Part shown: positions 4,946 through 11,031 of the stretch, piece after piece
Layout: each line of letters begins with the position of its first letter
Position numbering within the stretch: the stretch's first letter is position 1
Source: an uncultured Mycoplasmatota bacterium
GTDB lineage: Bacteria; Bacillota_I; Bacilli_A; RF39; UBA660
NCBI GenBank assembly: GCA_947572405.1
Contig: CANPBV010000052.1
Span: forward strand, 1 to 11,031
Length of the DNA: 11,031 nucleotides
Reading direction: 5' to 3'
The notes under the pieces: model-generated
The model's database searches: none
Told to the model about the DNA's origin: nothing
What the model saw: the letters and a program-made list of their open reading frames with translations, nothing else
Position numbers and translations under genes: made by a program

Positions 4946-5836
4946 CTACTCTTCTACTCTAACAACTCTTTTTTTCTCAGCAACGTTTCCTGATGGATCA
5001 ATAGCACGATAAGTAAGAACATATCTTCCAGGAATTGCAGATAAAAGACCTTCAATTTCTACCTTTAATTCCTCATTAGAATTGTCTGTAATGGTAACTC
5101 CATCCATCAAATTTACATTTTTGGCCTCTTCTGGTTTCACCGTCAAGCGATCTGTAACAATTTTAGGCTTTTCCCTATCCACTACGATAATAGTTCTTGT
5201 AATAACACTTTCCGCTTTTGCATAAGAAACATGATAGGTTAATTTATAAGTTCTAAGTTTTGAGGTATCAACTTGAGATACTGGTTTTCCATCCGCTGTA
5301 ATTTGTAATTTCCTTTCATCCTCTTTTTTACCCTCTTTAGTAATCGCCTCATAGCCAGCATCTTTATAAGGATGATTTAATTCGGCATACTCAACACTTT
5401 TTCCATTTAATATGACCATTGGTGCTTGATTACGAACTTCATCATAATCTTTTATCATATCTTTATCTTGATCCAATACGTTATAAGCATAACCTGTATC
5501 TGTTTTCTCAATCTGCATTAACAATTGGTTGGAAAAATTCATCTTATCTTTTGGATTTACAAATTTCGAATCAATATAGCCAGCCTGTTTTAAAGTTCGA
5601 AGTGGAACTGTAATCACTTTACCCTTTTCATTTGGCAAAAATTTTTGATATTCCGCTCCCCATTTTTCTAAAGCAATCTCTAAATTCCTAATTTGTGACT
5701 TATATTTTTGTTTCGCTTTATATCCTCTTATCAATGAAAAAATAGTGGTTCCAACTACAATCACTCCAATCGTAATTAATAATTTTTTTAATCCCTGGTC
5801 CATACATATGTCAAGTGGACTATCCTTGACATTCAC
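4946..5836 (-). CDS. Membrane-anchored protein with Ig-like (DUF5011-type) repeats
   Basis: The protein has a membrane helix at about residues 17-38 and a pilin-like amphipathic segment (RNLEIALEKWGAEYQKFLPN, 50-69). A small domain with TLKQAGYIDSKFVNPKDK and LLMQIEKTDTGYAYNVLD (82-122) recalls the globular part of type IV pilin-like proteins. Two beta-rich modules follow: one near 139-224 (HPYKDAGYEA) and one at 226-295 (GVTITDNSN, PGRYVLTYRAIDPSGNVAEKKRVVRV). The latter is the hallmark of DUF5011/bacterial Ig-like domains. It is probably an extracellular surface protein held by its N-terminus. The start is unsure: the GTG at 5836 has only 2 nt after its AAGGAG, while the ATG at 5803 (285 residues) has no Shine-Dalgarno. 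No prepilin cleavage site (G|FTLIE) is present. Specific function unknown. Confidence 0.8.
   Translation of the reverse strand: MNVKDSPLDICMDQGLKKLLITIGVIVVGTTIFSLIRGYKAKQKYKSQIRNLEIALEKWGAEYQKFLPNEKGKVITVPLRTLKQAGYIDSKFVNPKDKMNFSNQLLMQIEKTDTGYAYNVLDQDKDMIKDYDEVRNQAPMVILNGKSVEYAELNHPYKDAGYEAITKEGKKEDERKLQITADGKPVSQVDTSKLRTYKLTYHVSYAKAESVITRTIIVVDREKPKIVTDRLTVKPEEAKNVNLMDGVTITDNSNEELKVEIEGLLSAIPGRYVLTYRAIDPSGNVAEKKRVVRVEE
5788..5832 (-). CDS. Possible 14-residue leader peptide
   Basis: An ATG at 5832 directly follows AGAAAGGAGAGGTGA, a nearly full-length match to the anti-Shine-Dalgarno complement and better placed for this ATG than for the overlapping GTG at 5836. It opens a 14-codon frame (MSRIVHLTYVWTRD) that stops 13 nt inside the ATG-5803 start of the Ig-like gene. 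It could be a translational-coupling leader, or the sign of a recent frameshift at the start of the gene. No homology can be expected at this length. Confidence 0.3.
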   Translation of the reverse strand: MSRIVHLTYVWTRD

Positions 5837-6147
5837 CTCTCCTTTCTTACGTAAAGATAATCAGACTATCCTTTACAAAGTCCCTATTAAAACCATTGAG
5901 CGGTTCTATATTCCCCTATCTTGGATTACCTATATCTTATATTTCTTGTTATTCATAATTTTAAACTTCGAGATCTAAGATAGCAGGCTTCTAATAATAT
6001 ATCATTTGTTGATATGTTTGCGAAAACAGATCTTTTGACAGGGCCCGATTCACTCCTTAAGCCCGATTTCACAATTTCATTTCATCATTAATTGCTAGTT
6101 TTCACTCAAAACTTTTAAGTTAGATTCCTACATCTAATTGTTGCTCT
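5837..6147 (-). ncRNA. Unidentified structured leader RNA of the Ig-like gene
   Basis: About 310 nt on the minus strand between a promoter (6181-6153) and the Ig-like gene hold no convincing ORF but several hairpins. These are TTAGAT/ATCTAA (6137-6120), AGTTTT/AAAACT (6113-6097), CAATT/AATTG (6094-6072), a 9-position stem with TCGC loop (6032-6011), and GTAAAGGATA paired with TATCTTTAC with one bulge (about 5876-5851). ATCGGGC occurs twice, 18 nt apart (6067-6061 and 6049-6043), and AAGGATAGTC twice (5873-5864 and 5827-5818). No hairpin plus T-run ends it, so it is probably a 5' leader. It matches no riboswitch class I can recognise. Confidence 0.4.
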
Positions 6148-6152
6148 ATATT

Positions 6153-6181
6153 AGTATAACATTTTTAAAAAAAGTTTCCAA
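6153..6181 (-). promoter_or_regulatory. Promoter of the leader RNA and Ig-like gene
   Basis: TTGGAA (6181-6176), 17 nt, TATACT (6158-6153) on the minus strand. Predicted initiation is near 6147, about 310 nt before the coding start. Its -35 hexamer is the complement of the presumed -35 of the divergent pseudouridine synthase gene. Confidence 0.65.
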
Positions 6182-6205
6182 ATATTTCTAAAGATATGTT
6201 ACAAT
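6176..6205 (+). promoter_or_regulatory. Possible promoter of the pseudouridine synthase gene
   Basis: An extended -10 TGTTACAAT (6197-6205) with TTCCAA (6176-6181) 18 nt upstream would start transcription near 6212, only about 11 nt before the ATG at 6223. A second TATAAT (6205-6210) is too close to the start. The very short leader makes the exact promoter uncertain. Confidence 0.4.
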
Positions 6206-6222
6206 ATAATAGAGGGATGGCT

Positions 6223-7089
6223 ATGAAAAAATTAGAAATTGTAGAATTTAACATAAAGCAAGAAAAACCATTACTAGAATTTTTATATCAAAATGTAAAA
6301 GGGAAGTCAAAAAATAATATCAAATCATTGCTCAAAAATGGTCAAGTTTTTGTAAATTCAAAAAAGCAAACAAAATTCAATTTCCTGTTAAAAGAAAATG
6401 ATATTGTAAAAGTTCAAATGAAAAAATTGAATCATCATTTTCCATATAAAATTCTATATGAGGATGAAAGTTTAATAGCAATTGAAAAACCAGCTGGGAT
6501 TTTAACCATTTCAACAGAACAGGAAAAAGATAAAACAGCTTATAAAATGGTTCGCAATTATGTTAAAGGGAAAGGCCAAAAATTATTTGTGATTCATCGT
6601 TTAGATAAAGACACTTCTGGGATATTGTTATTTGCAAAAAATGAAAAAATGAAAATCATGTTGCAAAAACATTGGAATGATATTACTTTAAAAAGGGGAT
6701 ATATGGCAATTGTAGAGGGTGAAATAAAACCAGAATTTGGAACAATTAGAAGTTTTCTAAAAGAAGAAAGTAATACCATGGTTCACTCTACCAAAGGAAT
6801 GGATGGAAAATTAGCAATTACGCGTTATCAAACAATTGAAAAAAATAAAGAGTATAGTTTATTAGAAGTTTTTCTAGAAACAGGAAGAAAGAATCAAATT
6901 CGTGTTCATATGAGTGAAGCAGGTCATCCTATTATTGGGGATACAAAGTATCATGCGACCAAAGATCCCATAAATAGATTAGGATTGCATTCGCATCTAT
7001 TAGAATTCATTCATCCCTTTACAAAAAAAGTAATCGCGCTAGAAAGTTCTGTTCCAGATAATTTTCATAGTTTATTAAAGAAAGGATGA
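6223..7089 (+). CDS. RluA-family RNA pseudouridine synthase
   Basis: It converts specific uridines of rRNA or tRNA to pseudouridine. The 288-residue protein has an N-terminal S4-like RNA-binding segment (about 20-65: SKNNIKSLLKNGQVFVNSK), then the catalytic domain starting YKILYEDESLIAIEKPAGIL. It carries the RluA signature HRLDKDTSGILLFAKN (D128 catalytic), TGRKNQIRVHMSEAGHPIIGDTKY and a C-terminal H-S-H-L-L-E-F-I-H-P segment. The ATG at 6223 is preferred because AGAGGG (6211-6216) lies 6 nt before it. The ATGs at 6196 and 6217 have no usable site. The target base cannot be read from sequence, so I give no symbol. It stands alone, divergent from the Ig-like gene and convergent with ftsX. Confidence 0.93.
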   Translation: MKKLEIVEFNIKQEKPLLEFLYQNVKGKSKNNIKSLLKNGQVFVNSKKQTKFNFLLKENDIVKVQMKKLNHHFPYKILYEDESLIAIEKPAGILTISTEQEKDKTAYKMVRNYVKGKGQKLFVIHRLDKDTSGILLFAKNEKMKIMLQKHWNDITLKRGYMAIVEGEIKPEFGTIRSFLKEESNTMVHSTKGMDGKLAITRYQTIEKNKEYSLLEVFLETGRKNQIRVHMSEAGHPIIGDTKYHATKDPINRLGLHSHLLEFIHPFTKKVIALESSVPDNFHSLLKKG

Positions 7090-7215
7090 TTTTTCAGGTT
7101 TCATTCTTTTTTTATTTGAAAATACCTCAATCATTGAAATCGAACATGAAAGATATCAAATTGATTTGTCAGATTACTAACAAAAAGCACCACAATACAA
7201 TGAGTATAGATGGGA

Positions 7216-7240
7216 TTTCACCAAAAGGTGAAAATATTTT
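7216..7240 (+). terminator. Likely terminator of the pseudouridine synthase gene
   Basis: TTTCACC-AAAA-GGTGAAA is a 7-bp perfect stem followed by ATATTTTCTTTTCTT on the plus strand. It lies about 125 nt past the stop codon, in a 254-nt gap where I see no convincing gene. Confidence 0.5.
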
Positions 7241-7325
7241 CTTTTCTTGTAAGTATTTACCGCAGACGCTTTTGATCAATTACAATTCAGAATGTAATAA
7301 TTTATTTAGATAAAGTGCAAAAATA

Positions 7326-7345
7326 AAAGAAGTTAATACTTCCTT
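7326..7345 (-). terminator. ftsX (end of prfB operon) terminator
   Basis: On the minus strand GGAAGT-ATTA-ACTTCT, with flanking A-T pairs, forms a short hairpin followed by TTTTATTTTT. It begins at the ftsX stop codon. The core stem is five base pairs, so strength is modest. Confidence 0.55.
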
Positions 7346-8243
7346 ATATTTTCAAATGTTTTCTAACCGCTCTCCAGCTTCCAAACATTCCAACTAAAAT
7401 ACCAATTATTAATAATACAATTGACACTATATAGATAAATGGTTCTGGTTTAATTAATTTTATGAATGGAGAAAATAACTGACCATCAAAGTTATTATAA
7501 AGTGCTGTATATCCATAAATTGTAACTAAAATTGGAATAATTGCCCCAAACATTCCTAAAAATAATCCTTCAAATAAAAATGGAATTTTAATGTTCAAAT
7601 TACTTGCACCAACAAGTCTCATGATTTCAATTTCTCTTTTTCTAGAAAAAATTGTAATTTTAATTGTGTTAGCAATTAAAAACGCAGTTACAATAATTAG
7701 TGCAATAACCATTCCAATACTTACCTTTTTAACAACATCAAACACAGTCACCAATTGTTCTACCATACCTTCTCCATATTTTACAACACCGACATGGTCT
7801 ATTTCCTTTATTTGGTCTGCTGTTTTTTTTATATTCTCAATATCCTTCACTTTCACCTGATAAGTATCTTGAATTGGATTTTCTTCCGCATCATAATTTT
7901 CTAAAATGTTTTTAAATATATCAGAAGATTCCATCATTTCTTTTGAAATAGACATCTTATCCTGGAATTCAACAGAAGCTATATTGTCTAAAACATCTAT
8001 GCTATCTCTTACATCTTCAATCTGTTCCTTTGTGATATCTCTATCTAGAAATACAACAATTGTAACATCTTTTTCTACTAAAGTCGCAAAATTATTTACA
8101 TTATCAGATAAAATCATTGCCAGTGAAACTACAATCAAAGTAATCGTAATACACGAAATAGAGGCTAACGAAAGAGCAAAATTTCTAAATACGCTTTTAA
8201 AAGCATCTCTTATGTTCCTACTTAATATTCTAAATGCTTTCAT
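7344..8243 (-). CDS. ftsX: Cell division protein FtsX
   Basis: FtsX is the membrane subunit of the FtsEX complex, which uses ATP hydrolysis by FtsE to activate peptidoglycan hydrolases outside the cell. The 299-residue protein has the family topology: a membrane helix at about 22-45, an extracytoplasmic domain at about 46-170, and three helices near 175-197, 222-247 and 270-290. It shows the cytoplasmic FSRKREIEIMRLVGAS motif and a final GSWRAVRKHLKI. I place the start at ATG 8243, which has AAAGGAA nine nt upstream. The longer reading from 8264 would overlap ftsE more deeply. The chosen start overlaps the ftsE stop by 14 nt. Confidence 0.95.
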   Translation of the reverse strand: MKAFRILSRNIRDAFKSVFRNFALSLASISCITITLIVVSLAMILSDNVNNFATLVEKDVTIVVFLDRDITKEQIEDVRDSIDVLDNIASVEFQDKMSISKEMMESSDIFKNILENYDAEENPIQDTYQVKVKDIENIKKTADQIKEIDHVGVVKYGEGMVEQLVTVFDVVKKVSIGMVIALIIVTAFLIANTIKITIFSRKREIEIMRLVGASNLNIKIPFLFEGLFLGMFGAIIPILVTIYGYTALYNNFDGQLFSPFIKLIKPEPFIYIVSIVLLIIGILVGMFGSWRAVRKHLKI

Positions 8244-8925
8244 GTTTATACGTTCCTTTCTCATAGTCTTTTAATATACGTCCTGAATCTAGCAAAATAA
8301 CTCTCTTTTTCATTTTATCCACAATTTCTGTATCATGTGTTACCATAATAATGGTTGTTCCCATTTCATTGATTGCTTTTAGTACTGACATAATTTCCAT
8401 GCTTGTATTCTCATCCAAATTTCCTGTTGGTTCATCACAGATAAGAAGCTTTGGTCCATTGATAATCGCTCTTGCAATTGCTACACGTTGTTGTTCCCCT
8501 CCAGATAATTCTGTTGGATAATTTTTGGCTTTATGTTTTAAACCAACTAATTCTAAAGCCTTGATTACCTTAGAATGGATTTCTCTTTTTGGAATTCCAA
8601 AAACTTCTAAAGCAAAAGCAACATTTTCGTAAACCGTTGACCGATTTAAAAGCTTAAAATCCTGAAATACAACTCCTAATTTTCTACGTAATTTATAGAC
8701 TTTCCCATTTCGTAGTTTGGCAACATCAATCCCTCCAACAATTATTTTTCCGCTGGTTGGTTTCTCTTCACGATATAACATTTTAATAAGCGTTGATTTT
8801 CCACAACCAGTTGAACCAATAATGAAAACAAAATCTCCTTTCTCTATTCGAAGATCTAAATCATAAATGGCAGTCACCCCATTTTTATAACGCTTATTTA
8901 CGCCTTTCATCCTAATTAAATCCAT
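8230..8925 (-). CDS. ftsE: Cell division ATP-binding protein FtsE
   Basis: FtsE is the cytoplasmic ATPase of FtsEX. The 231-residue ABC protein has Walker A GSTGCGKST (37-45), the Q-loop VVFQDF (85-90, Q88), the signature LSGGEQQRVAIARA (140-153), Walker B LLICDEPTGNLD (160-171) and switch His THD (H197). The RRKLGVVFQDFKLL stretch is typical of FtsE. AGAGGTGG lies just before the ATG. The spacing is 11 nt after the YitT gene and it overlaps ftsX, so all are one transcript with prfB. In B. subtilis prfB is directly followed by ftsE; here one membrane protein gene lies between. Confidence 0.97.
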   Translation of the reverse strand: MDLIRMKGVNKRYKNGVTAIYDLDLRIEKGDFVFIIGSTGCGKSTLIKMLYREEKPTSGKIIVGGIDVAKLRNGKVYKLRRKLGVVFQDFKLLNRSTVYENVAFALEVFGIPKREIHSKVIKALELVGLKHKAKNYPTELSGGEQQRVAIARAIINGPKLLICDEPTGNLDENTSMEIMSVLKAINEMGTTIIMVTHDTEIVDKMKKRVILLDSGRILKDYEKGTYKHESI

Positions 8926-8936
8926 TTTTCCACCTC

Positions 8937-9821
8937 TTATTCTCCACCTGCTACTTCATAAGCATCAGTCACTAAGAAAAATGCATTGCTATCAATTTTC
9001 TTAATTCCTTCTTTCGCTACAAAATATTCTTTTGTTGGAATAATACACATGATTACTTTTTGTCGATCCCCTGTATATCCACCTCTACCATCTAGCATGG
9101 TAACTCCATGACTCAGATAATTTAAAATAAAATTTTTCACTTCAGTTTCATGGTTTGTAATAATATAAAATGCCTTTGACTGACTAATTCCTAATATCAC
9201 TTTATCTGTCATCATACTAATCAAATAAATTGAAATTACAGAATACATAAATTTTTGAAAACCAAATACAAAAAAGCTGATTCCAACAATAATGCCATCT
9301 GTAAAAAACATAGCATTTCCAATTGACATTTTAAAATATTTAGAAACAATTTGATTCAAAATATCTGTTCCGCCTGTTGTAAAGCCGGCTTTAAATATCA
9401 TACCTAAACCAAATCCACTAATTGCTGCTCCAAATAAAGCAATGACTACTGGTTCTGTGGAACCCAAATGAATCCATCCAACCACTGGCTCAGTAAGTTT
9501 TACAAATACAGGATATAATAAAGAACCAATCACTGTATTTGCAGTTCTCTCTTTTCCTAAAAATATCAAGCTTAACAAAAGTAAAAATATAGAACCAATC
9601 AGAATGACAAATGATGGATCTAGATGGAACAACTTATTTAGCATAACTGCTACTCCACTTACTCCATATACAACTTGACTAGGAAGTAAAAAAACATTAA
9701 AGGCAAATGATACCAAAAATAACCCTGCTAGAAATTCTGCATATCTTACTAATTTATCCTTTGCATAGATAGATTTTATGATATTAGGATCAATTATACT
9801 TTCTTTTCTTCTAAAAAACAT
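8937..9821 (-). CDS. YitT family membrane protein (DUF161 plus DUF2179)
   Basis: The 294-residue protein has about five or six membrane helices across residues 28-215, with repeated glycine-rich motifs (VYGVSGVAVMLNKLF; GFGLGMIFKAGFTTGGTDIL), as in the DUF161 YitT family. The C-terminal soluble DUF2179 domain has YIITNHETEVKNFIL, then GVTMLDGRGGYTGDRQKVIMCII. The family is poorly characterised and a transport role is only presumed. The ATG at 9821 has AGAGG eight nt upstream and starts two nt after the prfB stop. The GTG at 9830 would leave no room for a ribosome-binding site. Its place between prfB and ftsE suggests co-expression with cell division genes but does not give a function. Confidence 0.92.
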   Translation of the reverse strand: MFFRRKESIIDPNIIKSIYAKDKLVRYAEFLAGLFLVSFAFNVFLLPSQVVYGVSGVAVMLNKLFHLDPSFVILIGSIFLLLLSLIFLGKERTANTVIGSLLYPVFVKLTEPVVGWIHLGSTEPVVIALFGAAISGFGLGMIFKAGFTTGGTDILNQIVSKYFKMSIGNAMFFTDGIIVGISFFVFGFQKFMYSVISIYLISMMTDKVILGISQSKAFYIITNHETEVKNFILNYLSHGVTMLDGRGGYTGDRQKVIMCIIPTKEYFVAKEGIKKIDSNAFFLVTDAYEVAGGE

Positions 9822-9823
9822 AT

Positions 9824-10910
9824 TTAGCACCTCTTTAAATTCTCTTCCATAAAGAAATCAATATCACCATCTAATACTTTTCCCACATTGCTGGTTTCAA
9901 TATTGGTTCTATGATCTTTTACCATTGAATATGGATGCATGACATAGCTTCTAATTTGAGAACCAAAATTGATATCCATTTGTTCTCCTTTTAAGTTTTT
10001 CATTTCTTTTTCTCTCTTTTCATGTTCCAATTGATAAAGCTTGTTTTTTAAGATTTCCATAGCCTTTTCTTTGTTTTGAATCTGGCTTCGCTCATTTTGA
10101 CATGTAACAACAATCTTACTTGGAAAATGTGTAATTCTAACCGCACTATCAGTAGTATTTACCCCTTGCCCACCATTTCCACTACTTCTATAAACATCGA
10201 TTCTAATATCACTCTCTTTAATTTCAATATCAATATTACTTTGTTCTAAAAATGGGGTCACTTCTACTGAGGCAAAAGATGTATGCCTTCTAGCATTAGA
10301 ATCAAATGGAGAAATTCTTACTAATCTATGAACTCCGCGTTCATTCTTTAAATAACCAAATGAATGAATACCTCTCACTAAAAATGAAATACTTTTAATT
10401 CCAGCCTCTTCTCCAGATTGTTCATAAATGATTTCATAGGCAAAATTTTTTTTATCACACCATCGTGTATACATTCGAAAAAGCATTTCCGCCCAATCAC
10501 AAGCTTCTGTTCCACCAGCACCACTATGAATTTCTACAATAGAATTCCCCTCATCATATGGGCCATTAAATAATGTTTCTATCTCCAAATTTCTTAATCT
10601 TTCTTCCACACTTGTAAGGGAATCTTTTAATTCTTTTTCTACATCATCATCATCTAATTCACACATTTCTAGACAAAGATTAATTTCTAATTGTAAATTT
10701 TCTAAATTTTCCACAGAATTTTTTAAATTATTTAATTCGCTTATAATAATTTCACTATATCTTTTATCATCCCAAAAATTAGGTTGCAACATGATTTGCT
10801 CTAATTCTTGTATGCGTTTCTTTTTTGTATAAGGGTCAAAGTAACCTCCCTAATTCTTCAATTTTGATTTGATAATTTTCATAAGCATTTTTAAGTTCAC
10901 TATGTTCCAT
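9824..10910 (-). CDS. prfB: Peptide chain release factor 2, with programmed +1 frameshift
   Basis: RF2 recognises UAA and UGA and triggers peptide release. Translation starts at ATG 10910 (GGAGG at 10922-10918) and reads 24 codons to an in-frame TGA (10838-10836). It then shifts +1 at CTTTGAC and continues in the frame beginning GAC (10837), giving 361 residues in all. The protein shows the RF2 anticodon-like tripeptide SPF (200-202) and the catalytic GGQ (246-248) in SSGNGGQGVNTTDSAVRITH. Both sit within a few residues of their E. coli positions. The N-terminal helical domain (about 1-110) and the EIHSGAGGTEACDW motif are intact. It is the first gene of the prfB-YitT-ftsE-ftsX operon. A second intron ends about 70 nt upstream. 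Confidence 0.97.
10835..10850 (-). promoter_or_regulatory. prfB programmed frameshift site
   Basis: Minus strand: GGGAGG (10850-10845), TTA, CTT TGA C (10841-10835). This has the canonical parts: an internal Shine-Dalgarno-like element three nt before the CTT slip codon, the UGA stop that RF2 itself reads, and a following C that weakens termination. Low RF2 favours the shift, giving autoregulation. Confidence 0.95.
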
Positions 10911-10932
10911 ATTCAATCCTCCTAACTATAAC

Positions 10933-10941
10933 ATTATAACA
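10933..10941 (-). promoter_or_regulatory. Extended -10 promoter of prfB
   Basis: TGTTATAAT on the minus strand (hexamer 10938-10933), about 23 nt before the ATG. The -35 region (TAGGAA, near 10961-10956) is weak. It is all in the 67 nt between the intron end and prfB, so prfB can be expressed whatever lies upstream. Confidence 0.55.
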
Positions 10942-10977
10942 TTTTTTATCTAAAATTCCTATGTATTTTAAAAATAA

Positions 10978-11031
10978 ATCGAGTAGAGAGAAATAACTAA
11001 ATTATTTCGTCCCTCTCACACCACCACAGCA
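10978..11031 (-). mobile_element. Group IIC intron, 3' end with domain VI (truncated by window edge)
   Basis: On the minus strand GTGGTGTGAGAGG leads into a hairpin whose arms pair through 11017-10981, ending CTACTCGAT at 10978. The terminal helix (GAAATAA with TTATTTC) and the lower helix (GAGAGGGA with TCTCT-A-CTC) pair fully, apart from a C bulge on one side and a single A bulge at 10984. That A is 7 nt from the intron end, where the domain VI branch-point A belongs, and the intron ends in AT (consensus AY). The sequence between domains V and VI and the CTACTCGAT end match my memory of the O. iheyensis IIC intron. Confidence 0.8.

Noticed and set aside
5745..5978. 77-codon plus-strand ORF opposite the start and leader of the Ig-like gene
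   Set aside because: It is the reverse complement of coding and leader sequence, with no ribosome-binding site or family resemblance.
5837..6147. Known riboswitch, T-box or 6S RNA in the leader
   Set aside because: I looked for the T-box antiterminator sequence, GEMM-type c-di-GMP cores, and the closed-stem and bubble form of 6S RNA and did not find them, so no class is assigned.
7086..7313. 75-codon plus-strand ORF overlapping the end of the pseudouridine synthase gene
   Set aside because: No spaced ribosome-binding site at its ATG, no recognisable family, and a probable terminator hairpin lies inside it. It is more likely downstream non-coding sequence, though a decayed gene is possible.
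7591..8274. Two plus-strand ORFs opposite ftsX
   Set aside because: They are shadows of the well-supported ftsX frame and have low-complexity hydrophobic translations.
9824..10910. Broken prfB because the start and main part are in different frames
   Set aside because: The frame change coincides exactly with the canonical CTTTGAC programmed frameshift site with an internal Shine-Dalgarno element, so the gene is intact.

Overview
The window comes from a low-GC, spore-forming member of the Bacillota (Firmicutes). The base composition is strongly AT-rich. The sporulation and coat genes gerQ, yabG, yabP, yabQ and spoVG are all present. Ribosome-binding sites are strong AGGAGG types, several starts are GTG or TTG, and TGA acts as a stop, so the code is the standard bacterial one. 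I cannot name the genus.

Layout from left to right. (1) Positions 1-48 are the 5' end of a minus-strand group IIC intron, inserted just past the terminator of a pduL-DUF1450 operon (85-889, minus). (2) gerQ and lemA lie on the plus strand (1145-2096), lemA having its own promoter and terminator. (3) A minus-strand block, yabG-veg-spoVG-yabP-yabQ-divIC (2200-4636), keeps the order of the Bacillus subtilis yabG-to-divIC region with the intervening housekeeping genes missing. It is divided by a terminator and at least two sigma-A-type promoters, which separates sporulation genes from the vegetative divIC. (4) Between yabG and a membrane-anchored Ig-like protein (4946-5836, minus) is a decayed zinc-ribbon/membrane gene. 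The Ig-like gene has a leader of about 310 nt containing several hairpins and an upstream 14-codon ORF. (5) An RluA-family pseudouridine synthase (6223-7089, plus) is transcribed divergently from that leader. (6) A minus-strand operon prfB-YitT family-ftsE-ftsX (7344-10910) follows; prfB carries the programmed +1 frameshift. (7) Positions 10978-11031 are the 3' end of a second group IIC intron, with a domain VI helix and bulged branch-point A.

The minus-strand genes join cell-envelope and division functions (FtsEX, DivIC) to spore envelope assembly (YabP/YabQ, YabG, SpoVG). The most notable points are the two same-orientation introns bracketing the segment, the condensed yab cluster, the unidentified leader RNA at 5837-6147, the decayed gene at 4693-4936, and a hairpin that could make divIC translation depend on which promoter is used.
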